From the NCBI RefSeq assembly GCF_003688915.1, contig NZ_REFU01000001.1:434001-498000 (forward strand): a stretch of DNA of 64,000 nucleotides, written 5' to 3'. This DNA comes from Rhodococcus sp. SBT000017. GTDB taxonomy: Bacteria; Actinomycetota; Actinomycetes; Mycobacteriales; Mycobacteriaceae. Shown here in pieces: positions 1 through 8,666 of the stretch. The position numbers and the translations under genes were made by a program. The first letter of the stretch is position 1, and every line of letters starts with the position of its first letter. The notes under the pieces were generated by a model. It saw only the letters and a program-made list of their open reading frames with translations, was not told the origin of the DNA and made no database searches.

Positions 1-431
1 CAGCCGATGACCCAGTTGGCCTCACGCGGGCGACGGAACGCGCCGGTGAAGAAGATACGCATCATGTGCACGATGATCGAGGCCGCGAACATCAGGGCGG
101 CCCAGTGGTGAATCTGCCGCATGAACAGACCGCCGCGAACCTCGAACGTGATGTCGAGAGCGGTCGCGTATGCCTTGGACATCGTCACGCCGTTGAGCGG
201 GGTGTACGCACCTTCGTACACGACCTCGCTGAGCGACGGATCGAAGAACAGGGTGAGGAACACGCCCGAGATCAGCAGGATGACGAAGCTGTACAGCGCG
301 ATCTCGCCGAGCAGGAACGACCAGTGGGTGGGGAATACCTTGTTGATCTGGCGCCGCAGTCCAGGTGCCAGGTGGTAGCGACTGTCTACGCCGTCGGCCT
401 GCTTGGCGGCGAGGGTTTGCAATGTACTCAT
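1..431 (-). CDS. qcrB: Cytochrome bc1 complex cytochrome b subunit, N-terminal part (cut by window edge)
   Basis: This is the membrane cytochrome b of the menaquinol:cytochrome c reductase (complex III). Reading the minus strand from the ATG at 431 gives about 143 residues before the window ends. They include the start of the first membrane helix ([16 protein letters not shown]) and an RQIHHW...IIVHMM stretch, whose histidines are where family members bind b hemes. The start overlaps the qcrA stop as ATGA (428-431), so it is the last visible gene of ctaE-qcrC-qcrA-qcrB. The identification rests on sequence and operon order; the C-terminal two thirds lie outside the window. Confidence 0.95.
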   Translation of the reverse strand, partial: MSTLQTLAAKQADGVDSRYHLAPGLRRQINKVFPTHWSFLLGEIALYSFVILLISGVFLTLFFDPSLSEVVYEGAYTPLNGVTMSKAYATALDITFEVRGGLFMRQIHHWAALMFAASIIVHMMRIFFTGAFRRPREANWVIG

Positions 432-1639
432 GAGTCACGCTCCGGACGACGTTCCCAGAAGGCGGGTCCCAGTGCTTCGGTGAAGTCTCCCGAAGCGACG
501 AGGAATCCCTCTTCGTTGACAGTGATGGGAAGTTGGGGCAGCGCACGCGCAGCCGGTCCGAAGATCGGCTTGCCGTACTCGAGCGCGTTGAACTGCGACT
601 GGTGGCAAGGGCACAGAATTCGGTTGGTCTGCTGCTCGTACAACGATGTCGGGCAACCCAGGTGCGTGCAGATCTTGGAGTAGGCGAAGTAATCGCCGTA
701 ATTGAAGCTTTCCTGGCCCTTGCGCTTGACGACCGTGCTGGCGTCGTCCGAGCGAAGGCGGATGAGCATGACCGAGTTACGAATTCCACGCAGAGAAACG
801 AGCAGATCGTGCTCGCTCTCGCGGTCCGCTTCACGGAACGGGAATACGGTCTCCATGGCACCAGCGTCCAAGTCCTCGGGCCGAACGAGAACGACATCTT
901 CCGGTCGCCCGGTGTCTCGTCGGAGGTAGATGGTCTCTCCATCGTAGCGAGGAGTCCAGCCGGATACCCACAACGGCGAATCTTCGCCCTTGGCCCAGGG
1001 GTTCTTGATCAGTCCGCCGAGGGGGAGCAGTGCCATGATGCCCAGCGCGCCGCCGCCGAAGTAGAGCGAGCGCTTGATCACCTTGCGACGACCGATGGTC
1101 GACGTGTCGAGGGAGTCGCCGAGCTCTGCCACGAGCGTCTTGCGGTCCGTCTCCGACGAACCGCCGTCGTGACGGTCCTGGATTGAGACCTCTTCGGGGA
1201 TGAACTTCTTGGTGAACTGCACCGCACCGATACCGACGGCGAGGATCGCCAGGCCCATCGTTCCGCCGATGAGCGGGGTGTACAGCGAGTAGGCGATGTA
1301 GTTCTCTTCGCCGATACCGGCGTACTGCCACGGCCAAAACAGGTAGATGCCGATGAAAGCGACAGCGGCGAGGCCGGCGATCGCGAACCAGATCGCGACG
1401 CTGCGCTCGGCACGCTTCTCGGCGCGAGTACCTTCCACAGCCCAACGGTTGCGGCGGAAAGCGACGTCGACACCGTCGAGGTTGGTGCCCAGTTTGACCA
1501 GGTCGTCGCGGCTGAGCGCGGCGAGTTCCTCGTCGGTGTACTTCTTGTCCGCGTTCACGCCCTCGGTGCCGGGTGCATCCTTGCGTCCGGCTTCGTCGTC
1601 GTTGTTCGCGTCCTTACGGCCGGAATCGCCGTCGGTCAT
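428..1639 (-). CDS. qcrA: Cytochrome bc1 complex Rieske [2Fe-2S] iron-sulfur subunit
   Basis: Rieske subunit that takes electrons from menaquinol and passes them to the diheme cytochrome QcrC. The 403-residue protein has a charged N-terminus and three hydrophobic helices at about 80-103, 121-143 and 192-211, the actinobacterial arrangement. The cluster motif is C324-T-H326...C329 and C343-P-C345-H346: C324, H326, C343 and H346 are the expected ligands, and C329/C345 the expected disulfide. The start overlaps the qcrC stop (ATGA), as does the stop with qcrB, so the three subunits are translationally coupled. No key residue is missing. Confidence 0.97.
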   Translation of the reverse strand: MTDGDSGRKDANNDDEAGRKDAPGTEGVNADKKYTDEELAALSRDDLVKLGTNLDGVDVAFRRNRWAVEGTRAEKRAERSVAIWFAIAGLAAVAFIGIYLFWPWQYAGIGEENYIAYSLYTPLIGGTMGLAILAVGIGAVQFTKKFIPEEVSIQDRHDGGSSETDRKTLVAELGDSLDTSTIGRRKVIKRSLYFGGGALGIMALLPLGGLIKNPWAKGEDSPLWVSGWTPRYDGETIYLRRDTGRPEDVVLVRPEDLDAGAMETVFPFREADRESEHDLLVSLRGIRNSVMLIRLRSDDASTVVKRKGQESFNYGDYFAYSKICTHLGCPTSLYEQQTNRILCPCHQSQFNALEYGKPIFGPAARALPQLPITVNEEGFLVASGDFTEALGPAFWERRPERDS

Positions 1640-2484
1640 GATCTAGCTCCGATCCACAAAGTTGCTCCGACGACGGCGATGATGCCGACCGTCCAGATAG
1701 CGATCATCTCGGTACCGGGACCGAATCCGCCGATGCTCCAACCGCCTGCGGGCAGCGTCTCGGTGGACGACTTGATGTAGGCGATGATGTCGGACTTCTC
1801 TTCCAGCGTCAGCTGACGATCGGAGAACTTCGGCATGTTCTGCGGACCGGTGACCATCGCGGTGTAGATCTCCTGCTCGTTTGCGGGTCCGAGCGGGGGT
1901 GCGAACTTGCCCGAGGAGAGAGCTCCGCCGAGGCCGGTGAAGTTGTGGCAGGAGGCGCAGTTGAGACGGAACAACTCGCTTCCACGTCCGATGTCGTTGC
2001 CGCGCAGCGACTCCTGAGCGATCTCGCCGTTCTCGTCGAGGAGCACCGTCGGTCCGCCACCGTTGGCCTGGATGTAGGCACCGAGGGCGTCGATCTGCTT
2101 GTCGTCGAACTTCGGTGGCTTGCGGATTGCCTGTGCCTCGTTGCGAACGGCAGGCATACGACCACTCGACACCTGGAAGTACACGGCCGCTTCGCCGACG
2201 CCGATGAGGCTCGGTCCGCGATCCTGAACACCCTGCAGGTTTGCACCGTGGCACGTGACGCAGGACGTGTCGTAGAGCTGCTTGCCCTCGCGGATCAGCG
2301 CTGCCGAATCGGTATCGGCGGTCGCGACCTGCGGAGTCGGCGTCAGAGCCGAAGCGAGGAATCCTGCGCTCAGAAGGCCCATCATCAGAACGAGCGCACC
2401 GGTGATGCGTCGGCGCGTCTTACGCTGCCGTCTCGTCTTGGAGGCGGCGTTGTCGTCGGATGCTGCTGGGGGAGATGAACTCAT
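1636..2484 (-). CDS. qcrC: Cytochrome bc1 complex diheme cytochrome c subunit
   Basis: Diheme cytochrome c that replaces cytochrome c1 plus soluble cytochrome c in Actinobacteria and wires complex III to the aa3 oxidase as a supercomplex. The 282-residue protein has an N-terminal membrane segment (about 29-48), two heme c sites (C75-V-T-C78-H79 and C176-A-S-C179-H180) and a C-terminal membrane anchor (about 258-280). The basic N-terminus ([11 protein letters not shown]) places the hemes outside. The length is typical of the family. It follows ctaE with an 83-bp gap and overlaps qcrA by 4 bp. Confidence 0.97.
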   Translation of the reverse strand: MSSSPPAASDDNAASKTRRQRKTRRRITGALVLMMGLLSAGFLASALTPTPQVATADTDSAALIREGKQLYDTSCVTCHGANLQGVQDRGPSLIGVGEAAVYFQVSSGRMPAVRNEAQAIRKPPKFDDKQIDALGAYIQANGGGPTVLLDENGEIAQESLRGNDIGRGSELFRLNCASCHNFTGLGGALSSGKFAPPLGPANEQEIYTAMVTGPQNMPKFSDRQLTLEEKSDIIAYIKSSTETLPAGGWSIGGFGPGTEMIAIWTVGIIAVVGATLWIGARS

Positions 2485-2567
2485 CTTCTATCCCTTGTCG
2501 TGTCGGGACGGACCGAACGTCGGGGGCTGAATCCGTTCGCTCGTTATCTTTGGCGTGCTGACTGTCA

Positions 2568-3179
2568 CTAGCGGATGAAGTAGATAGTTGCGAAGAGGGC
2601 AATCCAGACGATGTCGACGAAGTGCCAGTAATACGAAACGACGATGGCGGCGGTGGCCTGCGCGGGCGTGAACTTGCTGACCAGAGTTCTGGTGATCAGG
2701 AAGACGAAGGCGATGAGTCCGCCGATCACGTGCAGTCCGTGGAAGCCGGTCGTGATGTAGAAGACCGAGCCGTACACGCTGCTCGAGATCGTCGTGCCCT
2801 CGTGGACCATGTGGTAGTACTCGTACGCCTGGCCGGCCACGAAGAACGTGCCCATCACCAGAGTGATGATGTACCAGCGGCGCAGTCCGAAGACGTCACC
2901 TCGCTCGGCGGCGAACACACCCAGCTGGCAGGTGAACGACGATGCGATCAGCACCGCAGTCACCGGCACAGCGAGAGCGAGGTTCAGCTCCGTCGGCTCC
3001 GGCGGCCAGATTCCATTCGCTTGGGCGCGTGCGACGAAGTACATCGCAAACAGCCCGGCGAAGAACATGAGTTCACTCGACAGCCACACGATCGTGCCGA
3101 CGCTGACCATATTGGGACGGTTCAGCGAGTGCACGCGTTGGGTGATTGCCGATCCTTGAGTCCCTACAGCGCTCGTCAC
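2568..3179 (-). CDS. ctaE: Cytochrome c oxidase subunit III
   Basis: Subunit III of the aa3-type cytochrome c oxidase. The 203-residue protein has several hydrophobic helices and the family regions [21 protein letters not shown] and ending [19 protein letters not shown] chose the GTG at 3177-3179 because it gives exactly the usual mycobacterial length and N-terminus (TSAVGTQG...). The open frame runs on upstream to 3404 but that part is not family-like. No Shine-Dalgarno precedes the GTG (CTTCTCTTT), while a CATACT hexamer lies 7 nt upstream, so the message may be leaderless. It is the first gene of ctaE-qcrCAB. Confidence 0.95.
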   Translation of the reverse strand: MTSAVGTQGSAITQRVHSLNRPNMVSVGTIVWLSSELMFFAGLFAMYFVARAQANGIWPPEPTELNLALAVPVTAVLIASSFTCQLGVFAAERGDVFGLRRWYIITLVMGTFFVAGQAYEYYHMVHEGTTISSSVYGSVFYITTGFHGLHVIGGLIAFVFLITRTLVSKFTPAQATAAIVVSYYWHFVDIVWIALFATIYFIR

Positions 3180-3330
3180 AAAGAGAAGTATGACCCGTCG
3201 TAGTACGGAAGGCATATCCGGGTCCGCTCTTGGCGCGTCGCGTCGGAACGAATCCAGGTGCGTCCTTGTTCCCGTGCTGGTCAGAGGGCCTGTACGGGCC
3301 GGTAGGGTCCAGTCGTGCAAGGCTGGCCTC

Positions 3331-3807
3331 ATGGCAAAGCGCACCGAGGGTGGATGGTTTCGGAGACTGTTCTCGCGATCGACGGCAGAACCTCTTGACC
3401 CCACCCGCGACGACCTCGTGACAGTGGCGAGTTGCTTCGACGATGCACAGGCATGCTCGGCCGTGCTCGACGAAGCAGCGAGGACCCAGCCGGCGTGGAC
3501 GGAAGCGGCAGACGTGGTGCTCCGCCATCATCTGGTGTTGCCCTCCAACCAGGTCGATGACGCTGCAGCGGTTGCGGCTCAGGACGGCTACGAAGTGGGA
3601 CCGGCCGCCGAACTACCGGAGAGCACCGGCTACCGCCCTCGGGTGGACGACGGTGTGCCTCTGGTTCTGCAACGGGTTCAGGTGCTCGACGCCTTGCACT
3701 GCTCGCAGGAGCGTTCTCGCATGGCGGGCCTCGCCCAGCGTCGAGGGGGAGCCGTGCTCGGGTGGGACGCACTGCAGCCCGCACAGCCCGACGCGGCGTC
3801 TGGCTAA
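3331..3807 (+). CDS. Conserved hypothetical protein between ctaE and trpD
   Basis: I do not recognise this 158-residue protein. It begins [16 protein letters not shown], a basic, possibly membrane-surface N-terminus. The rest is soluble-looking, with a [21 protein letters not shown] stretch that resembles the end of a small alpha/beta domain, and no signal peptide or membrane helix. It is divergent from ctaE, with its promoter in the ~150-bp gap, and 51 bp upstream of trpD, so it may be co-transcribed with trpD. A weak AAGG precedes the ATG. Codon use matches the neighbours, which argues for a real gene. Confidence 0.75.
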   Translation: MAKRTEGGWFRRLFSRSTAEPLDPTRDDLVTVASCFDDAQACSAVLDEAARTQPAWTEAADVVLRHHLVLPSNQVDDAAAVAAQDGYEVGPAAELPESTGYRPRVDDGVPLVLQRVQVLDALHCSQERSRMAGLAQRRGGAVLGWDALQPAQPDAASG

Positions 3808-3858
3808 GCTTCCAGGGCACCGAGTGCATCGACGGCAGAAGGGCACGGCAGAACCACC

Positions 3859-4920
3859 ATGACCGCAGCGATCAGCGACGAACAGCCGCGTACCTGGCGT
3901 CGAATTCTCGGCGCGTTGACGACGCACACCGACCTGTCCAGCGCCGACACCGGCTGGGCGATGGACGAGATCATGGCCGATAATGCGAGCGCCGCCCAGA
4001 TCGCTGCCTTCGGGGTCGCACTCAGGATGAAAGGGCCGACTCCGGCCGAGGTGAGCGGTCTGGCCGAGTCCATGCTCGCGCATGCGGTGCTGGTGGACAC
4101 CGACACCGACGCCGTCGACGTCGTGGGCACCGGAGGTGACGGGGCAGACACCGTCAACATCTCCACCATGGCCGCGATCGTCGTTGCCGCCAGCGGGGTG
4201 CGAGTGGTCAAGCACGGCAACCGCGCAGCGTCGTCCAAGAGCGGCACGACCGATGTCCTCGAAGCGCTGGGTGTGCGGGTGACTCTCGGAGCCGACGCCG
4301 TCGCATCGAGCGTCGAACAGGTCGGTATCGGATTCTGCTTCGCGCCGATCCACCATCCTGCACTGCGCTTCGCCGCGGCACCACGCAAAGAGATCGGCAT
4401 CCCGACGGTGTTCAACGTGCTGGGGCCACTGACCAACCCCGGCCGCCCGCGCGCAGGCCTGATCGGCTGCGCGTTCGAGAGTCTGGCTCCCGTGATGGCC
4501 GACGTGTTCGCCGGACGTGGTAGCTCGGTCCTGGTCGTCCGCGGCGACGACGGACTGGACGAGATCACCCTGTCCACCACCACGACCGTGCACGTGGTGT
4601 CCGGTGGCTCGGTGACCGTCGAGACGATCGACCCCCTCGATTACGGCATCGCCCGAGCGCCCATCGAAGCTCTCAGAGGCGGAGACGCAGAATTCAACGC
4701 GGCCGTGGCGCACCGCGTGTTCGCCGGTGAACACGGCCCCGTCCGCGACGCAGTACTGCTCAATGCCGCCGCAGCGATGGCAGCGCACCACGGCGTGTCC
4801 GACGACCTCCACGCCCGGATCGAAGCCGGATTGGCCACTGCCGCAAAGGCAGTCGATTCAGGCGCGGCAGCACGGTTACTCGCCGACTGGGGTCGATGCA
4901 CCACCGAACTCGCCGACTGA
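3859..4920 (+). CDS. trpD: Anthranilate phosphoribosyltransferase
   Basis: Transfers phosphoribose from PRPP to anthranilate, the second step of tryptophan synthesis; cytoplasmic. The 353-residue protein has the family's glycine-rich PRPP motif GTGGD (90-94), the [12 protein letters not shown] loop (118-129), which binds phosphate and anthranilate, and a GDDGLDE metal motif. The length is normal. It is separated from the other trp genes, as in mycobacteria, and lies next to ctaE, also as there. It is convergent with the small Lrp-type gene, whose stop is 27 bp away. Confidence 0.97.
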   Translation: MTAAISDEQPRTWRRILGALTTHTDLSSADTGWAMDEIMADNASAAQIAAFGVALRMKGPTPAEVSGLAESMLAHAVLVDTDTDAVDVVGTGGDGADTVNISTMAAIVVAASGVRVVKHGNRAASSKSGTTDVLEALGVRVTLGADAVASSVEQVGIGFCFAPIHHPALRFAAAPRKEIGIPTVFNVLGPLTNPGRPRAGLIGCAFESLAPVMADVFAGRGSSVLVVRGDDGLDEITLSTTTTVHVVSGGSVTVETIDPLDYGIARAPIEALRGGDAEFNAAVAHRVFAGEHGPVRDAVLLNAAAAMAAHHGVSDDLHARIEAGLATAAKAVDSGAAARLLADWGRCTTELAD

Positions 4921-4947
4921 CACCTCTCCGACCGACACAGAGCGCGC

Positions 4948-5223
4948 CTACTCGCCTATCGAGAACCCCGCATCGACATCGGAACTCGAATAGGACTGGA
5001 ACGCAATGTGAGTGGTGGTGCTGCGCACACCCCGAACGCGATTGATGTGCTTGGTGATGACCTCTGCGATCGAAGCATGATCGCGAACCTTGACGATGGC
5101 GATCAAATCGACATCCCCAGCACACGAATAGACCTCCGACACCCCGTCGACATCGGCTACGGCCTGCGCCGCCTCCGGAATCAAGTCGGCCTCGGCGTCG
5201 ATCAAGACGATGGCATTGATCAT
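4948..5223 (-). CDS. Stand-alone Lrp/AsnC ligand-binding (RAM) domain protein
   Basis: A 91-residue protein made only of the alpha/beta RAM domain that in Lrp/AsnC regulators binds amino acids and forms dimers or octamers; the DNA-binding half is absent. Visible features are MINAIVLIDAEADLIPEAAQAVADVDGV (strand-helix), then SCAGDVDLIAIVKVRDH, typical of the domain. The gene begins at the ATG at 5223 and ends next to trpD. Such stand-alone domains are common in Corynebacteriales. The ligand and partner cannot be told from sequence; proximity to trpD suggests, but does not show, an amino-acid-sensing role. Confidence 0.85.
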   Translation of the reverse strand: MINAIVLIDAEADLIPEAAQAVADVDGVSEVYSCAGDVDLIAIVKVRDHASIAEVITKHINRVRGVRSTTTHIAFQSYSSSDVDAGFSIGE

Positions 5224-5280
5224 CTGTGCTCCTCAAGCATCTCGAGCTCGGTGTCCGACGCGAGCTACCCCCCCCAGACC

Positions 5281-7080
5281 CTAGTGGCTGCCATGCCGCG
5301 AGAGTCCTTCCGCAGGCTCCACTCCTGCCCTAATTTGTCGTTCCGCAGGCTCCACTCCTGCCCTAATTTGTCGTTCCGCAGGCTCCACTCCTGCCCTCGC
5401 TGCTTCTCTCGCCGTCCGACACCACGACTCCCACGAACCCGCCGACCGTGCCGGGCTGCAGTACCCACTGCTCGTACGGACGATCCGGACTCCGTCCGTG
5501 CGCAGCCAGGCCGCGATCAGTCCCACTTCCTCCGGCGGCGCGCCGCGCAGCGGGGTCGTATCGGGCAGCACCGTTTCGGCCGACGCGGTGATGGCGTCGA
5601 CAACGGGCATCGGATGCACCCCGCGCGGTGCGACGGCAGCGCCGGCCAGACGGCCGAAGCGCACCACGATCAACTCCCACCCGCCGTCGGCCGTCCGCTT
5701 CGCCGCAACGAGTTCGGCAATGGCGGCCACCGCTGCCGATCGGTGCATCCTGCGCAGTGCATCGACGGTGATCGCGATTCGATCGCGCAGACGAGCAGCC
5801 GTCTCGTACAGCTCCTTGTCCGCGAGCTCGGCGACGCGGCGGCGCATGGAATAGAGAACGGCGTCGTCCTGACCGCACACGAGCGCGAGAAACTGCGTCG
5901 GGGCATCCGAGTACTCGTCGGCCGTCAACGGGCCGGACAGAGCCGCAGGGCAGCCTCCGACGTCGGTTGCCGGGCAGTGGTCACCGTGACGGACCGAGCG
6001 AGCCAGACGGCGTGTACACGTTCGTAGGCGGCAGAACTCCGCGACGAGCGCCGCGGCCTCTGCGGCGTCGCCGCGAACCGAGAACGGTCCGAGACTGTTC
6101 GGTGCCGGTGTGCGAACGATCGACAGGCGAGGGAACGCCTCGTCGGTCAGCGTGATCCACCACCCCTTCCGAGGGAACTTCGAGCGGCGGTTGTACGGCG
6201 GAACGTGCGCCGAGAGCAGGCGTAGCTCGCGGACCCCGGCCTCGAGCGCGTGCGCACACTCGACGTGGTCGACGCGAGTGGCCAGTGCGACCATCTCCTT
6301 CATCCGGCCTCTCGTCTCCGAGCCGGTGAAGTAGTTGCGCACGCGTCGTTTGAGGTTGTTGGACGTACCGACGTACAGGACCTCGTCGGACGGGCCGCGG
6401 AACAGATAGACGCCGGGCGTACCGGGAAGATGAGCGGCCAGCCCGCGTTTGGCGCGCTGGCCGGCCGACACCGCGGGTAGGTAGTCGACCAACTCGGCGT
6501 AGCTGTGAACCCCCTGATTGCCCACCCGTTCGATGAGGCCGTGCAAGACGTCGACGGTCGCCCGGGCGTCGTCGAGTGCGCGGTGGGTCGGCCTGGTGCC
6601 GGATCGGAACAGAGTCGAGAGTGCGGACAGCTTCACCGACGGGGCTTCGTCGCGGGTCAGAACTCGACGAGCCAGCTTGACCGTGCACAGCACCTGAAAC
6701 CGTGGCCACGCAATGTCGAGACGACTGGCGGCGGCCCTGAGAAATCCCGTGTCGAAGCCGGCGTTGTGTGCCACCAGCACCGAACCTCGGGCGAATTCGA
6801 GGAAACCGGGGAGCACCCGCTCGATGCGCGGCGCGCCGATGAGCATCGCCGATGTGATGCCGGTCAGCTCCACGATGTACGGCGGGATGGACCTGCCCGG
6901 GTCGATCAGCGTGGCGAACTCAGCGAGAATTTCGCCGCCTCGAACCTTGACTGCCCCGATTTCGGTGATGGCCTCGGTGTCTGCGCTGCCGCCGGTGGTC
7001 TCGAGGTCGACGACGACGAACGTGGTCTCGTGCAGCGGGGTATCGAGTTCGTCGAACGTCAGCTGGATGGGCAGGCTCAC
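5281..7080 (-). CDS. DEDDh 3'-5' exonuclease fused to a GIY-YIG (UvrC-like) nuclease
   Basis: A two-nuclease fusion orthologous by position and architecture to M. tuberculosis Rv2191. The N-terminal DEDDh exonuclease, like DNA polymerase III epsilon, shows DLETTG, HNAGFD and [15 protein letters not shown] domain follows (GVYLFRG...[18 protein letters not shown]), then a UVR-like helix pair ([13 protein letters not shown]). DNA repair is the expected role; I infer this from the family. The frame extends to a GTG at 7146. I prefer the GTG at 7080 because a TAACGT hexamer lies 7 nt upstream and the extra residues look non-conserved. The C-terminus ends in three 11-residue GVEPAE... repeats encoded by a dispersed DNA repeat. 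Confidence 0.9.
   Translation of the reverse strand: MSLPIQLTFDELDTPLHETTFVVVDLETTGGSADTEAITEIGAVKVRGGEILAEFATLIDPGRSIPPYIVELTGITSAMLIGAPRIERVLPGFLEFARGSVLVAHNAGFDTGFLRAAASRLDIAWPRFQVLCTVKLARRVLTRDEAPSVKLSALSTLFRSGTRPTHRALDDARATVDVLHGLIERVGNQGVHSYAELVDYLPAVSAGQRAKRGLAAHLPGTPGVYLFRGPSDEVLYVGTSNNLKRRVRNYFTGSETRGRMKEMVALATRVDHVECAHALEAGVRELRLLSAHVPPYNRRSKFPRKGWWITLTDEAFPRLSIVRTPAPNSLGPFSVRGDAAEAAALVAEFCRLRTCTRRLARSVRHGDHCPATDVGGCPAALSGPLTADEYSDAPTQFLALVCGQDDAVLYSMRRRVAELADKELYETAARLRDRIAITVDALRRMHRSAAVAAIAELVAAKRTADGGWELIVVRFGRLAGAAVAPRGVHPMPVVDAITASAETVLPDTTPLRGAPPEEVGLIAAWLRTDGVRIVRTSSGYCSPARSAGSWESWCRTAREAARAGVEPAERQIRAGVEPAERQIRAGVEPAEGLSRHGSH
5308..5398. repeat. Three 33-bp tandem units of a dispersed repeat (copies 1-3)
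   Basis: Units begin at 5308, 5341 and 5374 and share TTCCGCAGGCTCCACTCC followed by TGCCCTAATTTG (the last unit diverges). The 33-bp period equals 11 codons, so the units read in frame as the C-terminal tail of the exonuclease gene on the minus strand. The same core, in either orientation, recurs at 14203-14260, 24419-24471 and 40066-40083. Confidence 0.9.
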
Positions 7081-7227
7081 CGGGACGACGTTAGGGCCGA
7101 CCTCCGACAAGATCGCGCATCGCGCCCTCGAACGTCGTCGTGTCACGAAACCTGTCGGTGCCCGACGTTATCTTTCACTTCGTCGGTCGATTCGGCCGCC
7201 GGAAACCGCAAAGAGACAAGGATCACA

Positions 7228-7509
7228 ATGATCATCGACTGCAGTGACTGCCTGGTCCGTGACATCGCCTGCGCGGACTGCGTCGTGACGGTGCTTCTGG
7301 GGGCTCCGGGGATGCCGTCGAGATCGGACGGGCGGTGGGTCGGACCGCCGTCTCGTATCACTCTCGAGCAGGAAGAACTCGGTGCCATGGGTGTGCTCGC
7401 CGATGTCGGTCTCGTGCCGACCCTCAAGCTCGTGGTGAACGACGGCGGCACCGCCGAGGTTCCGTTGTTATCGACTCGTGACACACCGGGAGATCAGCGC
7501 GCCGGCTAG
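7228..7509 (+). CDS. Small protein with two CxxC motifs upstream of NlpC/P60 genes
   Basis: A 93-residue cytoplasmic-looking protein of unknown function. Its N-terminus carries DCSDC and ACADC, two CxxC pairs 7 residues apart that could bind a metal or form disulfides. A hydrophobic VVTVLLG follows, then a region with LEQEELGAMGVLADVGLVPTL that looks like a helix-turn-helix-length helical pair, though I cannot claim DNA binding. The ATG is preceded by AAGGA at a suitable distance. It diverges from the exonuclease gene and lies upstream of the c-di-AMP riboswitch and NlpC gene. My impression is of a conserved actinobacterial family at this location, from memory only. Confidence 0.8.
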   Translation: MIIDCSDCLVRDIACADCVVTVLLGAPGMPSRSDGRWVGPPSRITLEQEELGAMGVLADVGLVPTLKLVVNDGGTAEVPLLSTRDTPGDQRAG

Positions 7510-7569
7510 CGAGAATCGAGCCGAATTTGCTCGCCTCGGCGAGTTGGGGTCGACACGGGGGTATGCCAT

Positions 7570-7592
7570 TTCGTAACCTTCCTGAGACCTTG
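7570..7592 (+). promoter_or_regulatory. Shared upstream motif, copy 1 (TTCGTAA-N7-GAGACCT)
   Basis: TTCGTAA, seven bases, then GAGACCT. The same string with the same spacing occurs at 8484-8506 before the second NlpC/P60 gene; 17 of 23 positions agree. It lies upstream of the riboswitch, so it is placed to act on transcription initiation. The regulator is unknown. MtrA controls NlpC/P60 genes in related bacteria and is the first candidate, but a full MtrA repeat is not visible. Confidence 0.5.
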
Positions 7593-7629
7593 CGGAGTCT
7601 CGCCAATCCAAACCGGAGTGGCGTCGCAA

Positions 7630-7790
7630 GTCACCGCCTAATCGTTCACTCGCGAGAGTGTTCGTACCGGGAACCCGATATCTACTGGGGTGAATCCCGC
7701 TGAGCCACCACACGGTGGCCGGTGGGTAGGGCTGCTCTTCCCAGCCCGAACCCGTCAGCTAACTCGGTCGGCGGACGATAGGAAGAAACG
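7630..7790 (+). promoter_or_regulatory. Cyclic-di-AMP riboswitch (ydaO/yuaA class)
   Basis: The leader contains the hallmark elements of the ydaO class: CCGGGAACCCG, then GGGGTGAATCC, a GGGC...GCCC hairpin, and the highly conserved CCGAACCCGTCAGCTAAC, followed by GGTCGGCGG. CCGCC at 7634-7638 can pair with GGCGG at 7770-7774 as the closing stem. Riboswitches of this class bind c-di-AMP and, in Actinobacteria, commonly lie before cell-wall hydrolase genes, as here, where the NlpC/P60 start follows at 7805. The boundaries are approximate. I did not identify a separate terminator or sequestering hairpin, so the mode of control is open. Confidence 0.95.
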
Positions 7791-7804
7791 GAGCACCATC
7801 TTTC

Positions 7805-8359
7805 GTGGCGTCACAACTTTCCAACCGATCATTGCGGCGAGTCCTCGTAGCCGGAGCGCTCACGGCAGGCGTGGTCATCCTTCCCGCTGCACCCGCAATG
7901 GCGGCCCCCCTCACCATTCCCGGCGTCGGAACCTTCGAGATTCCTGACATCCCGGGCCTCCCTCCCCTCAACATTCCGGGTGCGCCTGCACCGGGTGCGC
8001 CGTTGGCACCGCAGGTCACCCCGGCAGCGAAGGCCGTTCAGGCCGCAGAATCCAAGATCGGAGCACCGTACGTGTACGGCGCTTCGGGTCCGGATTCGTT
8101 CGACTGCTCGGGCCTCGTTCAGTGGGCGTACAAGCAGGCCGGCATCAGCCTGCCCCGTACGAGCTACGACCAGGCGGCCGCGGGCACCCCGGTCTCGCGC
8201 GACAGCCTGGCCCCCGGCGACGTCGTCTCGTTCTACGACGGCTCGCACTCGGGCATCTACGTCGGCAACGGCAATGTCGTGCATGCATCCACGTCCGGTG
8301 TGCCGGTCAAGGTTGCTCCGCTTGCCTCGATGCCGTTCGACGGTGCTCGCCGTTACTGA
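7805..8359 (+). CDS. Secreted NlpC/P60 peptidoglycan endopeptidase (c-di-AMP-controlled)
   Basis: A secreted cell-wall hydrolase expected to cut the D-Glu-mDAP bond in peptidoglycan stems. The 184-residue precursor has an n-region (SNRSLRRVL), a hydrophobic core and AMA-A cleavage site near residue 34, a proline/glycine-rich linker, and a C-terminal NlpC/P60 domain. The catalytic cysteine is in FDCSGLV, the histidine in SHSGIYVG, with another in NVVHAS. The GTG at 7805 gives the signal peptide directly. It is preceded by a c-di-AMP riboswitch. A second, longer NlpC/P60 gene follows after a terminator, so the two are separate transcription units. Confidence 0.93.
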   Translation: MASQLSNRSLRRVLVAGALTAGVVILPAAPAMAAPLTIPGVGTFEIPDIPGLPPLNIPGAPAPGAPLAPQVTPAAKAVQAAESKIGAPYVYGASGPDSFDCSGLVQWAYKQAGISLPRTSYDQAAAGTPVSRDSLAPGDVVSFYDGSHSGIYVGNGNVVHASTSGVPVKVAPLASMPFDGARRY

Positions 8360-8392
8360 TTCGAGCGACCGACGTCAGCTGTGATCGACCGA

Positions 8393-8430
8393 CAGGGTCG
8401 AGCCGTGTATCGGCTCGGCCCTGTTCTCGT
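8393..8430 (+). terminator. Rho-independent-type terminator after the first NlpC/P60 gene
   Basis: CAGGGTCGAGCCG (8393-8405), a five-base loop, then CGGCTCGGCCCTG (8411-8423) pair over 13 positions with one G-U. A short, imperfect T-run (TTCTCGT) follows. It lies 34 bp after the stop codon at 8359. Confidence 0.75.
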
Positions 8431-8483
8431 ATCCGGACACGGACCGCGCGACACGCCGGTCCGGTGGACAGGGAAGCATCCAG

Positions 8484-8506
8484 TTCGTAATCTGATCGAG
8501 ACCTGG
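8484..8506 (+). promoter_or_regulatory. Shared upstream motif, copy 2 (TTCGTAA-N7-GAGACCT)
   Basis: Second copy of the motif at 7570-7592, here about 160-180 bp upstream of the RipC-like gene. The rest of the 8424-8639 gap shows no ORF, and I recognise no other element in it. Confidence 0.5.
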
Positions 8507-8666
8507 TCGATGTTTACTTTGTGACCTGTCACCTAGAACCCCCATCGATTTCGGACCGTGTTCACGTCCCCGCCAGTAAGAGCATGGGTATGGTTCGTTT
8601 TCGGTCTACTTTTCAAACCGTTGCCTCGGACGAGGTGACATGTGTGAGGACGGAGAGTCGCTTTCC

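Noticed and set aside
3315..3398. Possible 27-codon leaderless ORF at GTG 3315 after TAGGGT
   Set aside because: It overlaps the better-supported 3331 gene in another frame and has no coding signature of its own.
5308..5398. Three regularly spaced 33-bp repeats as a possible CRISPR array
   Set aside because: There are no unique spacers; the units are contiguous, lie in a coding region and match a dispersed element. No cas gene is present.
7570..7592. MtrA operator before the NlpC/P60 gene
   Set aside because: Only one GTAA half-site is visible; the expected second direct repeat is missing, so I report the motif without naming the regulator.
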